Positions 1 through 6,496 of a DNA stretch of 7,410 bases are shown here, one piece after another (position 1 is the stretch's first letter; every line of letters starts with the position of its first letter). The notes beneath the pieces were generated by a model. That model made no database searches and had not been told where the DNA came from. It worked only from the letters and a program-made list of their open reading frames with translations. The DNA is from an uncultured Oscillospiraceae bacterium (lineage in GTDB: Bacteria > Bacillota > Clostridia > Oscillospirales > Ruminococcaceae). The stretch spans positions 1 through 7,410 of the forward strand of contig CAUDDP010000091.1 in NCBI GenBank assembly GCA_958448395.1. Direction: 5' to 3'. The position numbers were made by a program, and so were the translations under genes.

Positions 1-35
1 AGAATACAGAAATACAGAGGAACAAGGATACAAGT

Positions 36-50
36 TTGTACAACGTACAA
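36..50. repeat. Short perfect palindrome TTGTAC-AAC-GTACAA
   Basis: Two 6-base arms (36-41 and 45-50) are exact reverse complements around a 3-base spacer. The size and spacing would suit a dimeric repressor site, but no promoter is recognisable next to it and its target gene would lie outside the window. Chance occurrence is possible. Confidence 0.35.
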
Positions 51-128
51 TGGCGGACAGCGGACACAGGCAGAGAGCGAAGCGATTCTGCCGGCATAGT
101 TTGTGACTGGTAGCGGTAGAATGCATTC

Positions 129-185
129 TCGTCGAACTTACAGTATAACAGATTTTGGCGGACTTTTTTATTTTTTCGTCGAACT
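129..185 (+). repeat. Direct repeat TCGTCGAACT, two copies
   Basis: The same ten bases occur at 129-138 and 176-185, 47 bases apart, just beyond the 3' end of the leftward protease gene. The interval contains the T-rich run. The copies share a CGAAC half-site but have no inverted partner, so they do not form a Gram-positive LexA box. Their function is unknown. Confidence 0.4.
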
Positions 186-194
186 CATGTGAAA

Positions 195-1727
195 TTAGAA
201 ATTGCCCGAACGATCCTCCATCAGCTGGAATGTAATGGTAAACTTTTGCTGTTTTCCAGCATCGTCAAACCGGTAACAACTTGCTGTCAATGTATCATTT
301 GCGTGGAACGATTCCAATACGGTGTTCAAGTCATCATAGTTGGAAACCCCTGTATCATTGACTGCATATATTACATCGCCAGCTTTCAGTTGGGTATTGG
401 CAATATCACAATCCTGTGCAATATCGGAAATCCAAAGCCCTGTCATTTCCGCATCATCCGATAACTTGTATGTTTTCTGGAATTCTGCCAGCACTTCCGG
501 AACATCCAGAGAACGGAAGGTAATGCCCACACGTACCCGACCAGACACATAGCCATTTGCAACCAACTCTTCAATGATTGGCATGGCAGCATTGATGGAA
601 ATGGCAAACCCTAGTCCTTCATAAGCGGTTCCGCTGTAAATGCTGGTGTATTTGGAAGAGGTAATGCCGATTACTTGCCCATATAGGTTGACGAGTGCAC
701 CGCCGGAATTGCCGGGGCTAATGGCAGCATTGGTTTGAATGCAGTCCATTTCAAAGCCGGTGGAACCGCTTTTAACCTGCCGATGCAAGGCAGAGACAAT
801 GCCGTTTGTGACAGTTCCTGTCAATCCGGCAGGATTGCCGATGGCAACCACTTCTTCGCCAACCAATAGGGAGTCTGCATCCCCAATGGTGGCAGCTGGT
901 AAGCCGTTTTTTTCTACTTTCAGCACAGCTAAATCTGTTTTGGTATCCATGCCCACGCAGGTTGCTGGAAGTGCCTCTGTAGATTTTCCAATGGAAACCC
1001 AGAATGTGTCACAATCCTGTAAAACATGGGCATTGGTGACAATATAGCCATCTTCGGAGAGAATGATACCGGAACCACTGCTCATGGGCGTGTCGCCAGC
1101 AATCGCTTTAATCTCTACAATTGAGGGTGCAACGGCATCCGCAACGCCGGCAACCGTATATTTTCCGTTTTCATCTGGTTTTGTAATCTGATCGGAAGCA
1201 GGCTTTTCCTGATACTGTACCGTTAAGGTCTGTTCCGTTTGCTGCATAGTTGGTGTGGTATTGTCCATTTGATAATAATGAATAATATCGCTCAAAATAC
1301 AATATACAAGCAGTAAAAATGCCAGTGCAATGGCAATCCATGCTAACCTTGTCAGTCGGTGTTGTTCTGGTGTTGCGTTCTCTTTTCTTTGTTTTGGTAC
1401 AGTTGGAACAGCTTGCACAGGTGGAAACGAAGTGGGATGGTGATATGGCATATATGGTGGTACTTGTGCAGGTGGTATCTGTTCATATTGCGGCTGTTGT
1501 CCGTTCTGCGAATGCTGCTGCGGTGCAGCCTGTGAATAGGATCGTATTCGTGTATATTGTGCTTGTTGTCCGTTCTGCGAATGCTGCTGCGGTGCAGCCT
1601 GTGAATTAGGTGGCATCTGTGCATATTGTGTCTGTTGTTCGTTCTGTGTATGCTGCTGCGGTGCAGCTTGTGAGTTTTGTGTGCCGGATTGCGGTGGCTG
1701 AATCGGAGAAAGCGGTGTTTCTGCCAT
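195..1727 (-). CDS. htrA: Membrane-anchored HtrA/DegP-type serine protease with C-terminal PDZ domain
   Basis: This is a 510-residue S1C-family protease expected to degrade misfolded proteins on the outer face of the membrane. A cytoplasmic Gln/Pro-rich tail (1-127) carries three 23-residue repeats (19-87). One membrane helix lies at about 128-146, and a linker leads to a trypsin-like domain at about 190-390. The triad is visible as His234 (TNAHV), Asp265 (KTDLAVLK) and Ser341 (GNSGGAL), with Ser preceded by the usual Asn-Ala-Ala-Ile-Ser-Pro stretch. A single PDZ domain follows (about 398-505, LKAGDVIYAVND). The start is supported by AAAGGAG at 1736-1742, 8 bases upstream. It lies 76 bases after the histidine kinase gene on the same strand, so control by that two-component system is likely but inferred. 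The repeated tail is the odd feature, because most HtrA proteins have a short N-terminus. The family call is firm; the substrate is unknown. Confidence 0.95.
   Translation of the reverse strand: MAETPLSPIQPPQSGTQNSQAAPQQHTQNEQQTQYAQMPPNSQAAPQQHSQNGQQAQYTRIRSYSQAAPQQHSQNGQQPQYEQIPPAQVPPYMPYHHPTSFPPVQAVPTVPKQRKENATPEQHRLTRLAWIAIALAFLLLVYCILSDIIHYYQMDNTTPTMQQTEQTLTVQYQEKPASDQITKPDENGKYTVAGVADAVAPSIVEIKAIAGDTPMSSGSGIILSEDGYIVTNAHVLQDCDTFWVSIGKSTEALPATCVGMDTKTDLAVLKVEKNGLPAATIGDADSLLVGEEVVAIGNPAGLTGTVTNGIVSALHRQVKSGSTGFEMDCIQTNAAISPGNSGGALVNLYGQVIGITSSKYTSIYSGTAYEGLGFAISINAAMPIIEELVANGYVSGRVRVGITFRSLDVPEVLAEFQKTYKLSDDAEMTGLWISDIAQDCDIANTQLKAGDVIYAVNDTGVSNYDDLNTVLESFHANDTLTASCYRFDDAGKQQKFTITFQLMEDRSGNF
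1467..1673 (-). repeat. Three 69-bp tandem repeats inside the protease gene
   Basis: Three exact-length 69-base units (1605-1673, 1536-1604, 1467-1535 in coding order) encode 23-residue repeats starting SQAAPQQH at residues 19, 42 and 65. The stretches 1495-1537 and 1564-1606 are identical over 43 bases. The third copy (1633-1675) differs at several positions. Exact in-frame periodicity with near-identity at DNA level indicates recent duplication or slippage, so copy number may vary between strains. Confidence 0.93.
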
Positions 1728-1763
1728 AACGTATGCTCCTTTCTATCATATACAGGATATGGG

Positions 1764-1801
1764 AAAAGGCAGACGATTGCTTTTTGTATCGTCCGCCTTT
1801 T
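1764..1801 (-). terminator. Hairpin between kinase and protease genes, probable terminator or attenuator
   Basis: Arms 1764-1777 and 1788-1801 pair around a 10-base loop, starting two bases after the kinase stop codon. Read on the minus strand, all 14 positions pair, with one G-U wobble (1794 with 1771). Read on the plus strand, the same position is an A-C mismatch, so the structure fits leftward transcripts. Flanking A and T runs form the base of the stem, but only four Ts precede CCC, so termination would be partial. This suggests reduced read-through into the protease gene. Confidence 0.7.
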
Positions 1802-1803
1802 TC

Positions 1804-3336
1804 TTATATGGGCTCCTTTGGATTTCCTTCTATGTTATCTGCATGAGATTCTTCTGGCATTTCCTGCTTCGGCAGAGAAATGGAGAACTCTGTATATTCG
1901 CCCTCCTCGCTGCTGACAGAAATCTGTGCCTTATGTAGACGAACAATATGTTTGGTAATATCCAGTCCAATGCCAAGCCCTGTTTTGTCATGGCTTCTGG
2001 AATCATCTGACTTATAAAAACGTTCAAAGATTTTTGGTAGTTCCTCTTTGGAAATACCGGCTCCCGTATTGCGGATGGCAATGACAGTATTTTTCGATTC
2101 CTCTGTAAAGGTAAAGGTAATCGTACCACCGGTATTGACAAACTTGACTGCATTTTCAAATAAGTTATAGATAACCTGTCCAATCAAATCTGGATCTCCC
2201 CAGACCTGAACTGGATTGGAATCCAAACCAACCAGTGTAATATTTCGTTTTTCCAGACGGCTTTCAAACATAAGAATCGTTCGGAACACCAGATCTTGTA
2301 TGGAAAACAACTGATAGTGAATTTGGATGGTACCATTATCGAATTTTGTCAGGTTCAGCATAGAAGAAATCAGAATTTTCAGTCGCTGCATTTCCTGTGA
2401 AACAATCGAGAGATATTGTATCCGTTTGTTTTTGGGAACCGTGCCGTCCAGCATACCGTCAACATAGCCACTAATGATGGTCATGGGAGTCCGCAGTTCA
2501 TGTGAAACATTTGAAACAAACTGTTTTCGCTGGTTTTCTGCATTTTCTGCTGCATATGCAAGCTCATTGACACTGTATGCCATTGCTTCATAAGACGGTT
2601 CTTCAAAACTGCCCGGATTCAGATGCTCTGTGTAATTACCCTTTGCACATTGCTGTGCAATCCGCATCATCTGTTCCAGTGGCTTTTGATGTTGATTCAG
2701 GAAAAGGGCTGTGATGCTTACAAGAACCCCAGTCAGTATTACACAGCACAGCAAACCGGAAATCCATATTCTGGTCATAAATACATCCATGACACTGGTT
2801 ACGGTGTTGCTGAACAGATAATAATTTGTGATTGTTCCGTTTGGTTCTGAAAAGGAAATGACAGAACCTTTGCTAATCATTGGATGGCGTTCTTTTGGAT
2901 TCAGCATAGCGAGTGTATCAGAAAGATAGCTGCCCTCTTCCTGTATCATTTGCAATGCAGAATCATCCAGATGGATTTTTGTTTTCTCACAGTTGACCTG
3001 TTTGGAACAAATCACACAATTGCCTTCTGTGTTGAATAAAAAATATAGTGCGTGCGTTTCTTCTGTATTCCAGTCAAATAACTCCTGTGCAGAGCCATCC
3101 GATATCCAATCCACGCTGGCTTTTTTCGTCTTGTTTTCCTCCTGATATTGTTTTAGCAGGTTCCCTGCTAAAATGCCATCATTTTTGCCAATAGAGGAGA
3201 AAACAGAGCGTTTATACATGGAAATACTGATAAGGGAAATAATAATGGTACAAACCAGCATTGCCAACACTTCCACACAGACAATTCGCATGGTAAGGGG
3301 ATGAAAGCGGCGTGGTTTTTTTGTACCGTCAGCCAT
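1804..3336 (-). CDS. Two-component sensor histidine kinase, membrane-bound
   Basis: This 510-residue kinase presumably phosphorylates the response regulator encoded just upstream. It has a first membrane helix at about 18-40, an extracytoplasmic sensor of about 145 residues, a second helix at about 189-213 and a HAMP-like linker (about 214-268). The HisKA domain has phospho-acceptor His279 (SHELRTP), and the HATPase domain has an N box NLFEN (391-395) and a G2 loop GLGIGL (453-458). In the G1 box the usual DxGxG reads NTGAG, with Asn423 in place of Asp, a change also seen in some Firmicutes kinases. The sensor carries Cys107, Cys110 and Cys116. The ATG overlaps the regulator stop in TAATG, which points to translational coupling, and only a weak GAAGAAG-type ribosome site is present. 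The linked protease suggests envelope-stress sensing as in CssS; the signal itself is inferred. Confidence 0.95.
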   Translation of the reverse strand: MADGTKKPRRFHPLTMRIVCVEVLAMLVCTIIISLISISMYKRSVFSSIGKNDGILAGNLLKQYQEENKTKKASVDWISDGSAQELFDWNTEETHALYFLFNTEGNCVICSKQVNCEKTKIHLDDSALQMIQEEGSYLSDTLAMLNPKERHPMISKGSVISFSEPNGTITNYYLFSNTVTSVMDVFMTRIWISGLLCCVILTGVLVSITALFLNQHQKPLEQMMRIAQQCAKGNYTEHLNPGSFEEPSYEAMAYSVNELAYAAENAENQRKQFVSNVSHELRTPMTIISGYVDGMLDGTVPKNKRIQYLSIVSQEMQRLKILISSMLNLTKFDNGTIQIHYQLFSIQDLVFRTILMFESRLEKRNITLVGLDSNPVQVWGDPDLIGQVIYNLFENAVKFVNTGGTITFTFTEESKNTVIAIRNTGAGISKEELPKIFERFYKSDDSRSHDKTGLGIGLDITKHIVRLHKAQISVSSEEGEYTEFSISLPKQEMPEESHADNIEGNPKEPI

Positions 3337-4034
3337 TATTCTTCTTCTTCAGATTCAAATTTATAGCCAACGCCCCAGACGGTTTTAAGTGCCCATTTAT
3401 CGGAAACACCTTCCAGCTTTTCCCGCAGACGCTTGATGTGGACGTCAATGGTACGGGAGTCGCCGTAATACTCAAAGCCCCAGACTTCGTCCAGAAGCTG
3501 ATCACGGGTATAGACACGGTTCGGGTTAGATGCGAGATAGAAAAGCAGTTCCAATTCCTTTGGCGGCGTATCGACTACCCTGCCATTTACCCGCAGTTCA
3601 TAGCGTGTCATATTGACAGACAGCTTGTCATAGCGGACTTCCCTGACTTCTGTTTCTGCCGGAGCAGCACTGACTCTTCTGGCAATTGCCTTGATGCGGG
3701 CAACGACTTCTTTGGTGTCAAACGGTTTTACAATATAATCATCTGCACCAAGCTCCAGACCCAATACCTTATCGAAAGTATCGCCTTTTGCTGTAATCAT
3801 AATAATGGGTGCACTGGATTTTTTCCGGATTTCCCGGCAAACCTGCCAGCCGTCCATGCTTGGGAGCATGACATCCAGCAGAACAATATCTGGTTTGAGT
3901 GCGTTGAATTTTACCAATGCTTCTTCTCCATCATAGGAAAGGATGACACTATAGCCCTCGTTTTCCAGATACATCATTAGTACATCACAGATATTGGGGT
4001 CATCATCTACGACCAGTACTTTTTCTAATGCCAT
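3336..4034 (-). CDS. OmpR/PhoB-family response regulator
   Basis: This 232-residue DNA-binding regulator is the first gene of the leftward operon. The receiver domain (about 4-120) shows the acidic pocket DDD at 10-12, phospho-acceptor Asp54 (LLDVMLP), Thr81 and Lys103 (VKPF). A winged-helix effector domain fills about 133-227, with the signatures PPKELELLFYL, RDQLLDEVWG, the recognition region TIDVHIKRLREKL and the wing WGVGYKF. It ends in an acidic tail (SEEEE). Length and domain order are standard for the family. The ribosome site is modest: GAGG at 4046-4049, 11 bases from the ATG. It pairs with the kinase gene through a one-base stop/start overlap and probably controls the downstream protease, by analogy with CssR. 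It is divergent from groES across 408 bases, where its own promoter should lie. The exact regulon cannot be read from sequence. Confidence 0.96.
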   Translation of the reverse strand: MALEKVLVVDDDPNICDVLMMYLENEGYSVILSYDGEEALVKFNALKPDIVLLDVMLPSMDGWQVCREIRKKSSAPIIMITAKGDTFDKVLGLELGADDYIVKPFDTKEVVARIKAIARRVSAAPAETEVREVRYDKLSVNMTRYELRVNGRVVDTPPKELELLFYLASNPNRVYTRDQLLDEVWGFEYYGDSRTIDVHIKRLREKLEGVSDKWALKTVWGVGYKFESEEEE

Positions 4035-4330
4035 TGTTACGTTAACCTCACTTTTCTTATTTTATTTTTTATGACAAAATGAAATTGTTGATTACCAGTA
4101 TGATAACACATGTTGGTAAAAATATGGTGTACTTTTTTTGTATTTACCATGAATCGTTTGTAAATTATGAAATTTGTAAAAATCTAAAATGTATTTGTTA
4201 GCTGCTTTGCCAAATTCAAAATGAACTGAAAAATGATTCATAATTGCTGTAAAAAAGAAACAATATTTTTTCCATTTAGAAGGAAAATTTGTGCATATAT
4301 CCAATTTTAAAGAAAAAAGAGCATTTGGAC
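4035..4330. promoter_or_regulatory. A+T-rich divergent intergenic region upstream of the regulator operon
   Basis: There is no supportable gene. The stretch is strongly A+T-rich and must hold the leftward promoter of the response regulator gene. The best candidate is an extended -10 (TGTTATCAT on the minus strand, around 4100-4108), but it lacks a good -35. Possible regulator sites are TTACCA-type elements at 4092-4097 and 4144-4149, one in reverse at 4114-4119, and two direct copies of TTTGTAAA at 4157-4164 and 4173-4180 (16 bases apart). Such repeats arise easily in A+T-rich DNA. Confidence 0.4.
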
Positions 4331-4358
4331 TTGATTTTTCCGAAAAAGTTGTTATAAT
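4331..4358 (+). promoter_or_regulatory. groESL promoter (sigma-A type)
   Basis: TTGATT (4331-4336) and a consensus TATAAT (4353-4358) are separated by 16 bases, with an A-rich stretch upstream (about 4307-4319). Transcription would start at about 4364-4366, inside the first arm of the CIRCE operator. That is the usual arrangement for HrcA-controlled chaperonin operons. Confidence 0.85.
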
Positions 4359-4362
4359 AAGA

Positions 4363-4389
4363 TTAGCACTCAAGAAAAAAGAGTGCTAA
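4363..4389 (+). promoter_or_regulatory. CIRCE operator (HrcA binding site)
   Basis: TTAGCACTC (4363-4371), nine spacer bases and GAGTGCTAA (4381-4389) match the CIRCE consensus with perfect arms. It overlaps the predicted transcription start and lies 53 bases before the groES start. HrcA bound here represses groESL, with relief when heat shock titrates GroEL. hrcA itself is not in this window. Confidence 0.97.
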
Positions 4390-4442
4390 CACAAACAGTA
4401 CACAAGTGATAAACTATAAAAATCTATGGGAGGAAGAGCGTT

Positions 4443-4733
4443 ATGTTAAAACCGTTGGCAGACAGAGTCATCGTAAAGTTTGAAGAGGAAAAGGAAGAGA
4501 AGACCGCAGGTGGTCTGCTTCTGAGTGCAAAGGCAGCTTCCAGCAGTTATGCAATGGCGACTGTTGTTGCATGTGGTGCAGGAAAGTACGCTTCCACCGG
4601 TACGCTGATTCCGATGGCAGTGAAGGTTGGCGATAAGGTATTGCTGAGCAAGACCGCTGGTCAGAAGATTAAGGAAAACGGCGAAGAACTGACCGTTGTT
4701 TATGAAAGCGAAATCATCGCAATTGCAGAATAA
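4443..4733 (+). CDS. groES: Co-chaperonin GroES (Hsp10)
   Basis: This 96-residue protein caps the GroEL ring and closes the folding chamber in the cytoplasm. The N-terminal LKPLADRVIVKFEE and the mobile-loop region EKTAGGLLLSA (about 20-30) fit the family. So do the VVACGAGK strand-turn, VKVGDKVLLSK and the C-terminal ESEIIAIAE. GGGAGG at 4428-4433 sits 9 bases from the ATG. It is the first gene of the CIRCE-controlled operon, 40 bases ahead of groEL. The segment after the mobile loop (SAKAASSSYAMATVVACG) departs from the common KEKPQ-G-VVAVG pattern, and the mobile loop has GLLL instead of GIVL. Length and context leave no real doubt about identity. Confidence 0.97.
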   Translation: MLKPLADRVIVKFEEEKEEKTAGGLLLSAKAASSSYAMATVVACGAGKYASTGTLIPMAVKVGDKVLLSKTAGQKIKENGEELTVVYESEIIAIAE

Positions 4734-4773
4734 GTACATTTTAAATCGCAAATGAGAAAAGGAGTGCAGAATC

Positions 4774-6405
4774 ATGGCAAAAGAAATTAAATACAATGCA
4801 GATGCAAGAGATGCAATTGTTGCTGGTATTGATAAGCTGGCAAACACCGTAAAGATTACCCTCGGTCCGAAGGGCAGAAATGTGGTATTGGATAAGGAAT
4901 TCGGTGCACCACTGGTTACCAATGACGGTGTGACCATTGCAAAGGATATTGAGCTGGAAGATGCCTTTGAGAATATGGGTGCACAGCTGGTAAGAGAAGT
5001 TGCTACCAAGACCAATGATGCAGCTGGTGACGGTACCACAACTGCAACGGTTCTGGCACAGGCAATCATTCATGAAGGTCTGAAGAACATTGCAGCTGGT
5101 GCTAACCCGATGGTACTCCGTAAGGGTATCGCAAAGGCTGTTGATGCAGCAGTGGATACCATTCAGGCAAACTCCAAGGCAGTGAATGGTTCTGAGGATA
5201 TTGCAAGAGTTGCTACCATTTCTTCCGCAGATGAAAATGTCGGCAAACTGATTGCAGAAGCAATGGAAAAGGTAACCACAGACGGCGTGATCACCATCGA
5301 AGAGGGCAAGACTGCTGCAACTTACAGTGAAGTGGTAGAAGGTATGCAGTTTGACCGTGGCTATCTGTCTCCATATATGATTACCGATCGGGAAAAGATG
5401 AAGGTCGTTTATGATGACGCTCTGGTATTCCTGACCGACAGAACCATCAGCAACATTCAGGAAATCCTGCCGCTGCTGGAACAGATCGTACAGATGGGCA
5501 AGAAGCTGCTGATCATTGCAGAGGACATCGAAGGCGAAGCACTGACTACGATTATCCTGAACAACCTGCGTGGTACCTTTAAGTGTGCAGCCGTTAAGGC
5601 ACCGGGCTTTGGTGACAGAAGAAAGGAAATGTTGCAGGATATTGCCATCCTGACTGGCGGTACGGTGATTGCCAAGGATTTGGATATGGAACTGAAGGAT
5701 GCTACCATTGATATGCTGGGTCATGTCAGCCAGGCAGTCATCGACAAGGAAAACACCATTCTGGTTGGTGGTGCTGGTGACAAGGAAGCGATTGCAGAAC
5801 GGATTCAGGAAATCAAGAATCAGATTGCTGTTTCCACTTCTGATTTTGATAAGGAAAAGATGCAGGAGCGGATTGGTAAGTTGTCCGGTGGTGTGGCTGT
5901 AATCCACGTTGGTGCAGCAACCGAAGTAGAAATGAAGGAAAAGAAGCTGCGGATTGAAGACGCTCTGTCTGCAACCAAGGCTGCTGTAGAAGAAGGCATC
6001 GTAGCAGGTGGTGGTACGGCATTGATTAACGCCATTCCGACCATTGAAAAGCTGATTCCGACTTTGGAAGGCGATGAGAAGACCGGTGCGAAGATTATTC
6101 TGCGTGCATTGGAAGCACCGCTCCGTCAGATTGCAGCGAATGCAGGTCTGGAAGGCAGTGTTATCATTGACAAGATTCGGAGAAGCCGCAAGGTTGGTTA
6201 TGGCTTTGATGCATATACAGAAACCTACTGCGATATGCTGGGCAGCGGTATTGTAGATCCGACCAAGGTAACCAGAAGTGCATTGCAGAATGCAGCATCC
6301 ATTGCTTCTATGGTATTGACCACAGAGAGTGCAGTTGCAAACATTAAGAAGGATGAACCGGCTGCACCGGCAATGCCAGCAGGCGGTATGGGCGGTATGT
6401 ATTGA
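4774..6405 (+). CDS. groEL: Chaperonin GroEL (Hsp60)
   Basis: This 543-residue ATP-driven chaperonin assembles into double seven-member rings and folds cytosolic proteins with GroES. It is full length for the family (about 540-548). The ATP site is intact: LGPKGRNV (30-37), DGVTIAKDI with Asp51, GDGTTT with Asp86, and catalytic Asp396 (IEDALSATKAAVEEG), followed by IVAGGGTALI. The apical-domain segment FGDRRKEMLQDIAILTGG is present. The C-terminus is a short Gly-Met tail ending GGMGGMY. AAGGAG at 4759-4764, 9 bases from the ATG, sets the start. It is cotranscribed with groES from the CIRCE promoter and followed 33 bases later by a terminator. Codon choice is strongly biased, as expected for a highly expressed gene, with few A+T-rich rare codons compared with the genes to its right. 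Confidence 0.99.
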   Translation: MAKEIKYNADARDAIVAGIDKLANTVKITLGPKGRNVVLDKEFGAPLVTNDGVTIAKDIELEDAFENMGAQLVREVATKTNDAAGDGTTTATVLAQAIIHEGLKNIAAGANPMVLRKGIAKAVDAAVDTIQANSKAVNGSEDIARVATISSADENVGKLIAEAMEKVTTDGVITIEEGKTAATYSEVVEGMQFDRGYLSPYMITDREKMKVVYDDALVFLTDRTISNIQEILPLLEQIVQMGKKLLIIAEDIEGEALTTIILNNLRGTFKCAAVKAPGFGDRRKEMLQDIAILTGGTVIAKDLDMELKDATIDMLGHVSQAVIDKENTILVGGAGDKEAIAERIQEIKNQIAVSTSDFDKEKMQERIGKLSGGVAVIHVGAATEVEMKEKKLRIEDALSATKAAVEEGIVAGGGTALINAIPTIEKLIPTLEGDEKTGAKIILRALEAPLRQIAANAGLEGSVIIDKIRRSRKVGYGFDAYTETYCDMLGSGIVDPTKVTRSALQNAASIASMVLTTESAVANIKKDEPAAPAMPAGGMGGMY

Positions 6406-6438
6406 TTTATGTGAGGAAATTTTCTCATGATATAGGGG

Positions 6439-6479
6439 AAAGCGGCAGCGTGATGGAGTACGCTGCCGCTTTTCTTTTT
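6439..6479 (+). terminator. Intrinsic terminator of groESL
   Basis: A perfect GC-rich stem AGCGGCAGCG (6441-6450) pairs with CGCTGCCGCT (6461-6470) around a 10-base loop, extended by two A-T pairs at the base. A T-rich tail TTTCTTTTT follows (6471-6479). It begins 33 bases after the groEL stop and has no T-run on the opposite side, so it acts on the rightward transcript. Confidence 0.95.
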
Positions 6480-6496
6480 GTAGGAACAAGTAAGTT

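Larger units (their letters stand above)
1..194. other. Left-end stretch with no identifiable gene
   Basis: No coding region can be supported here. All three plus-strand frames stay open from the window edge to about position 100-115 and then close, so the end of a rightward gene cannot be excluded, but none of the translations resembles a known family. Minus-strand frames that open to the edge lack a convincing ribosome site. Visible structures are a short palindrome (36-50), a hairpin with arms GGCAGA (69-74) and TCTGCC (87-92), a 10-base direct repeat and a T-rich run at 165-176. A minus-strand extended -10-like sequence (TGTTATACT, 142-150) has no good -35. No intrinsic terminator follows the protease gene that ends at 195. 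Confidence 0.5.

Noticed and set aside
129..150. Possible LexA (SOS) box near CGAAC
   Set aside because: Only a CGAAC half-site is present; the GTTCG partner at the required spacing is missing.
1319..1624. Plus- and minus-strand open frames over the protease N-terminal repeats
   Set aside because: They are out-of-frame readings of the 69-bp repeats, which stay open because the unit length is a multiple of three.
1467..1673. CRISPR-like array
   Set aside because: The 69-bp units are contiguous, in frame and coding, with no spacers between them.
3312..3980. Plus-strand open frame of 222 codons over the response regulator
   Set aside because: It is antisense to a clear OmpR-family gene, and the translation matches nothing recognisable.
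4092..4373. Minus-strand open frame of 93 codons between the regulator and groES
   Set aside because: It would begin inside the CIRCE operator and cross the groESL promoter. It has A+T-driven composition, no domain and no plausible ribosome site.
4446..5069. Minus-strand open frame of 207 codons across groES and the start of groEL
   Set aside because: It is antisense to two certain genes, low in complexity, and shows no family resemblance or ribosome site.
6412..6427. Near-palindrome TGAGGAAATTTTCTCA after groEL
   Set aside because: It has no loop and lies directly before a much better terminator, so it is probably incidental.
4741..6489. Long open frame (582 codons) on the minus strand, antisense to groEL
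   Set aside because: It is the mirror of a highly biased groEL reading frame. Its translation is rich in Cys, Asn and His with no recognisable domain, and it starts beyond the groEL terminator without a promoter.
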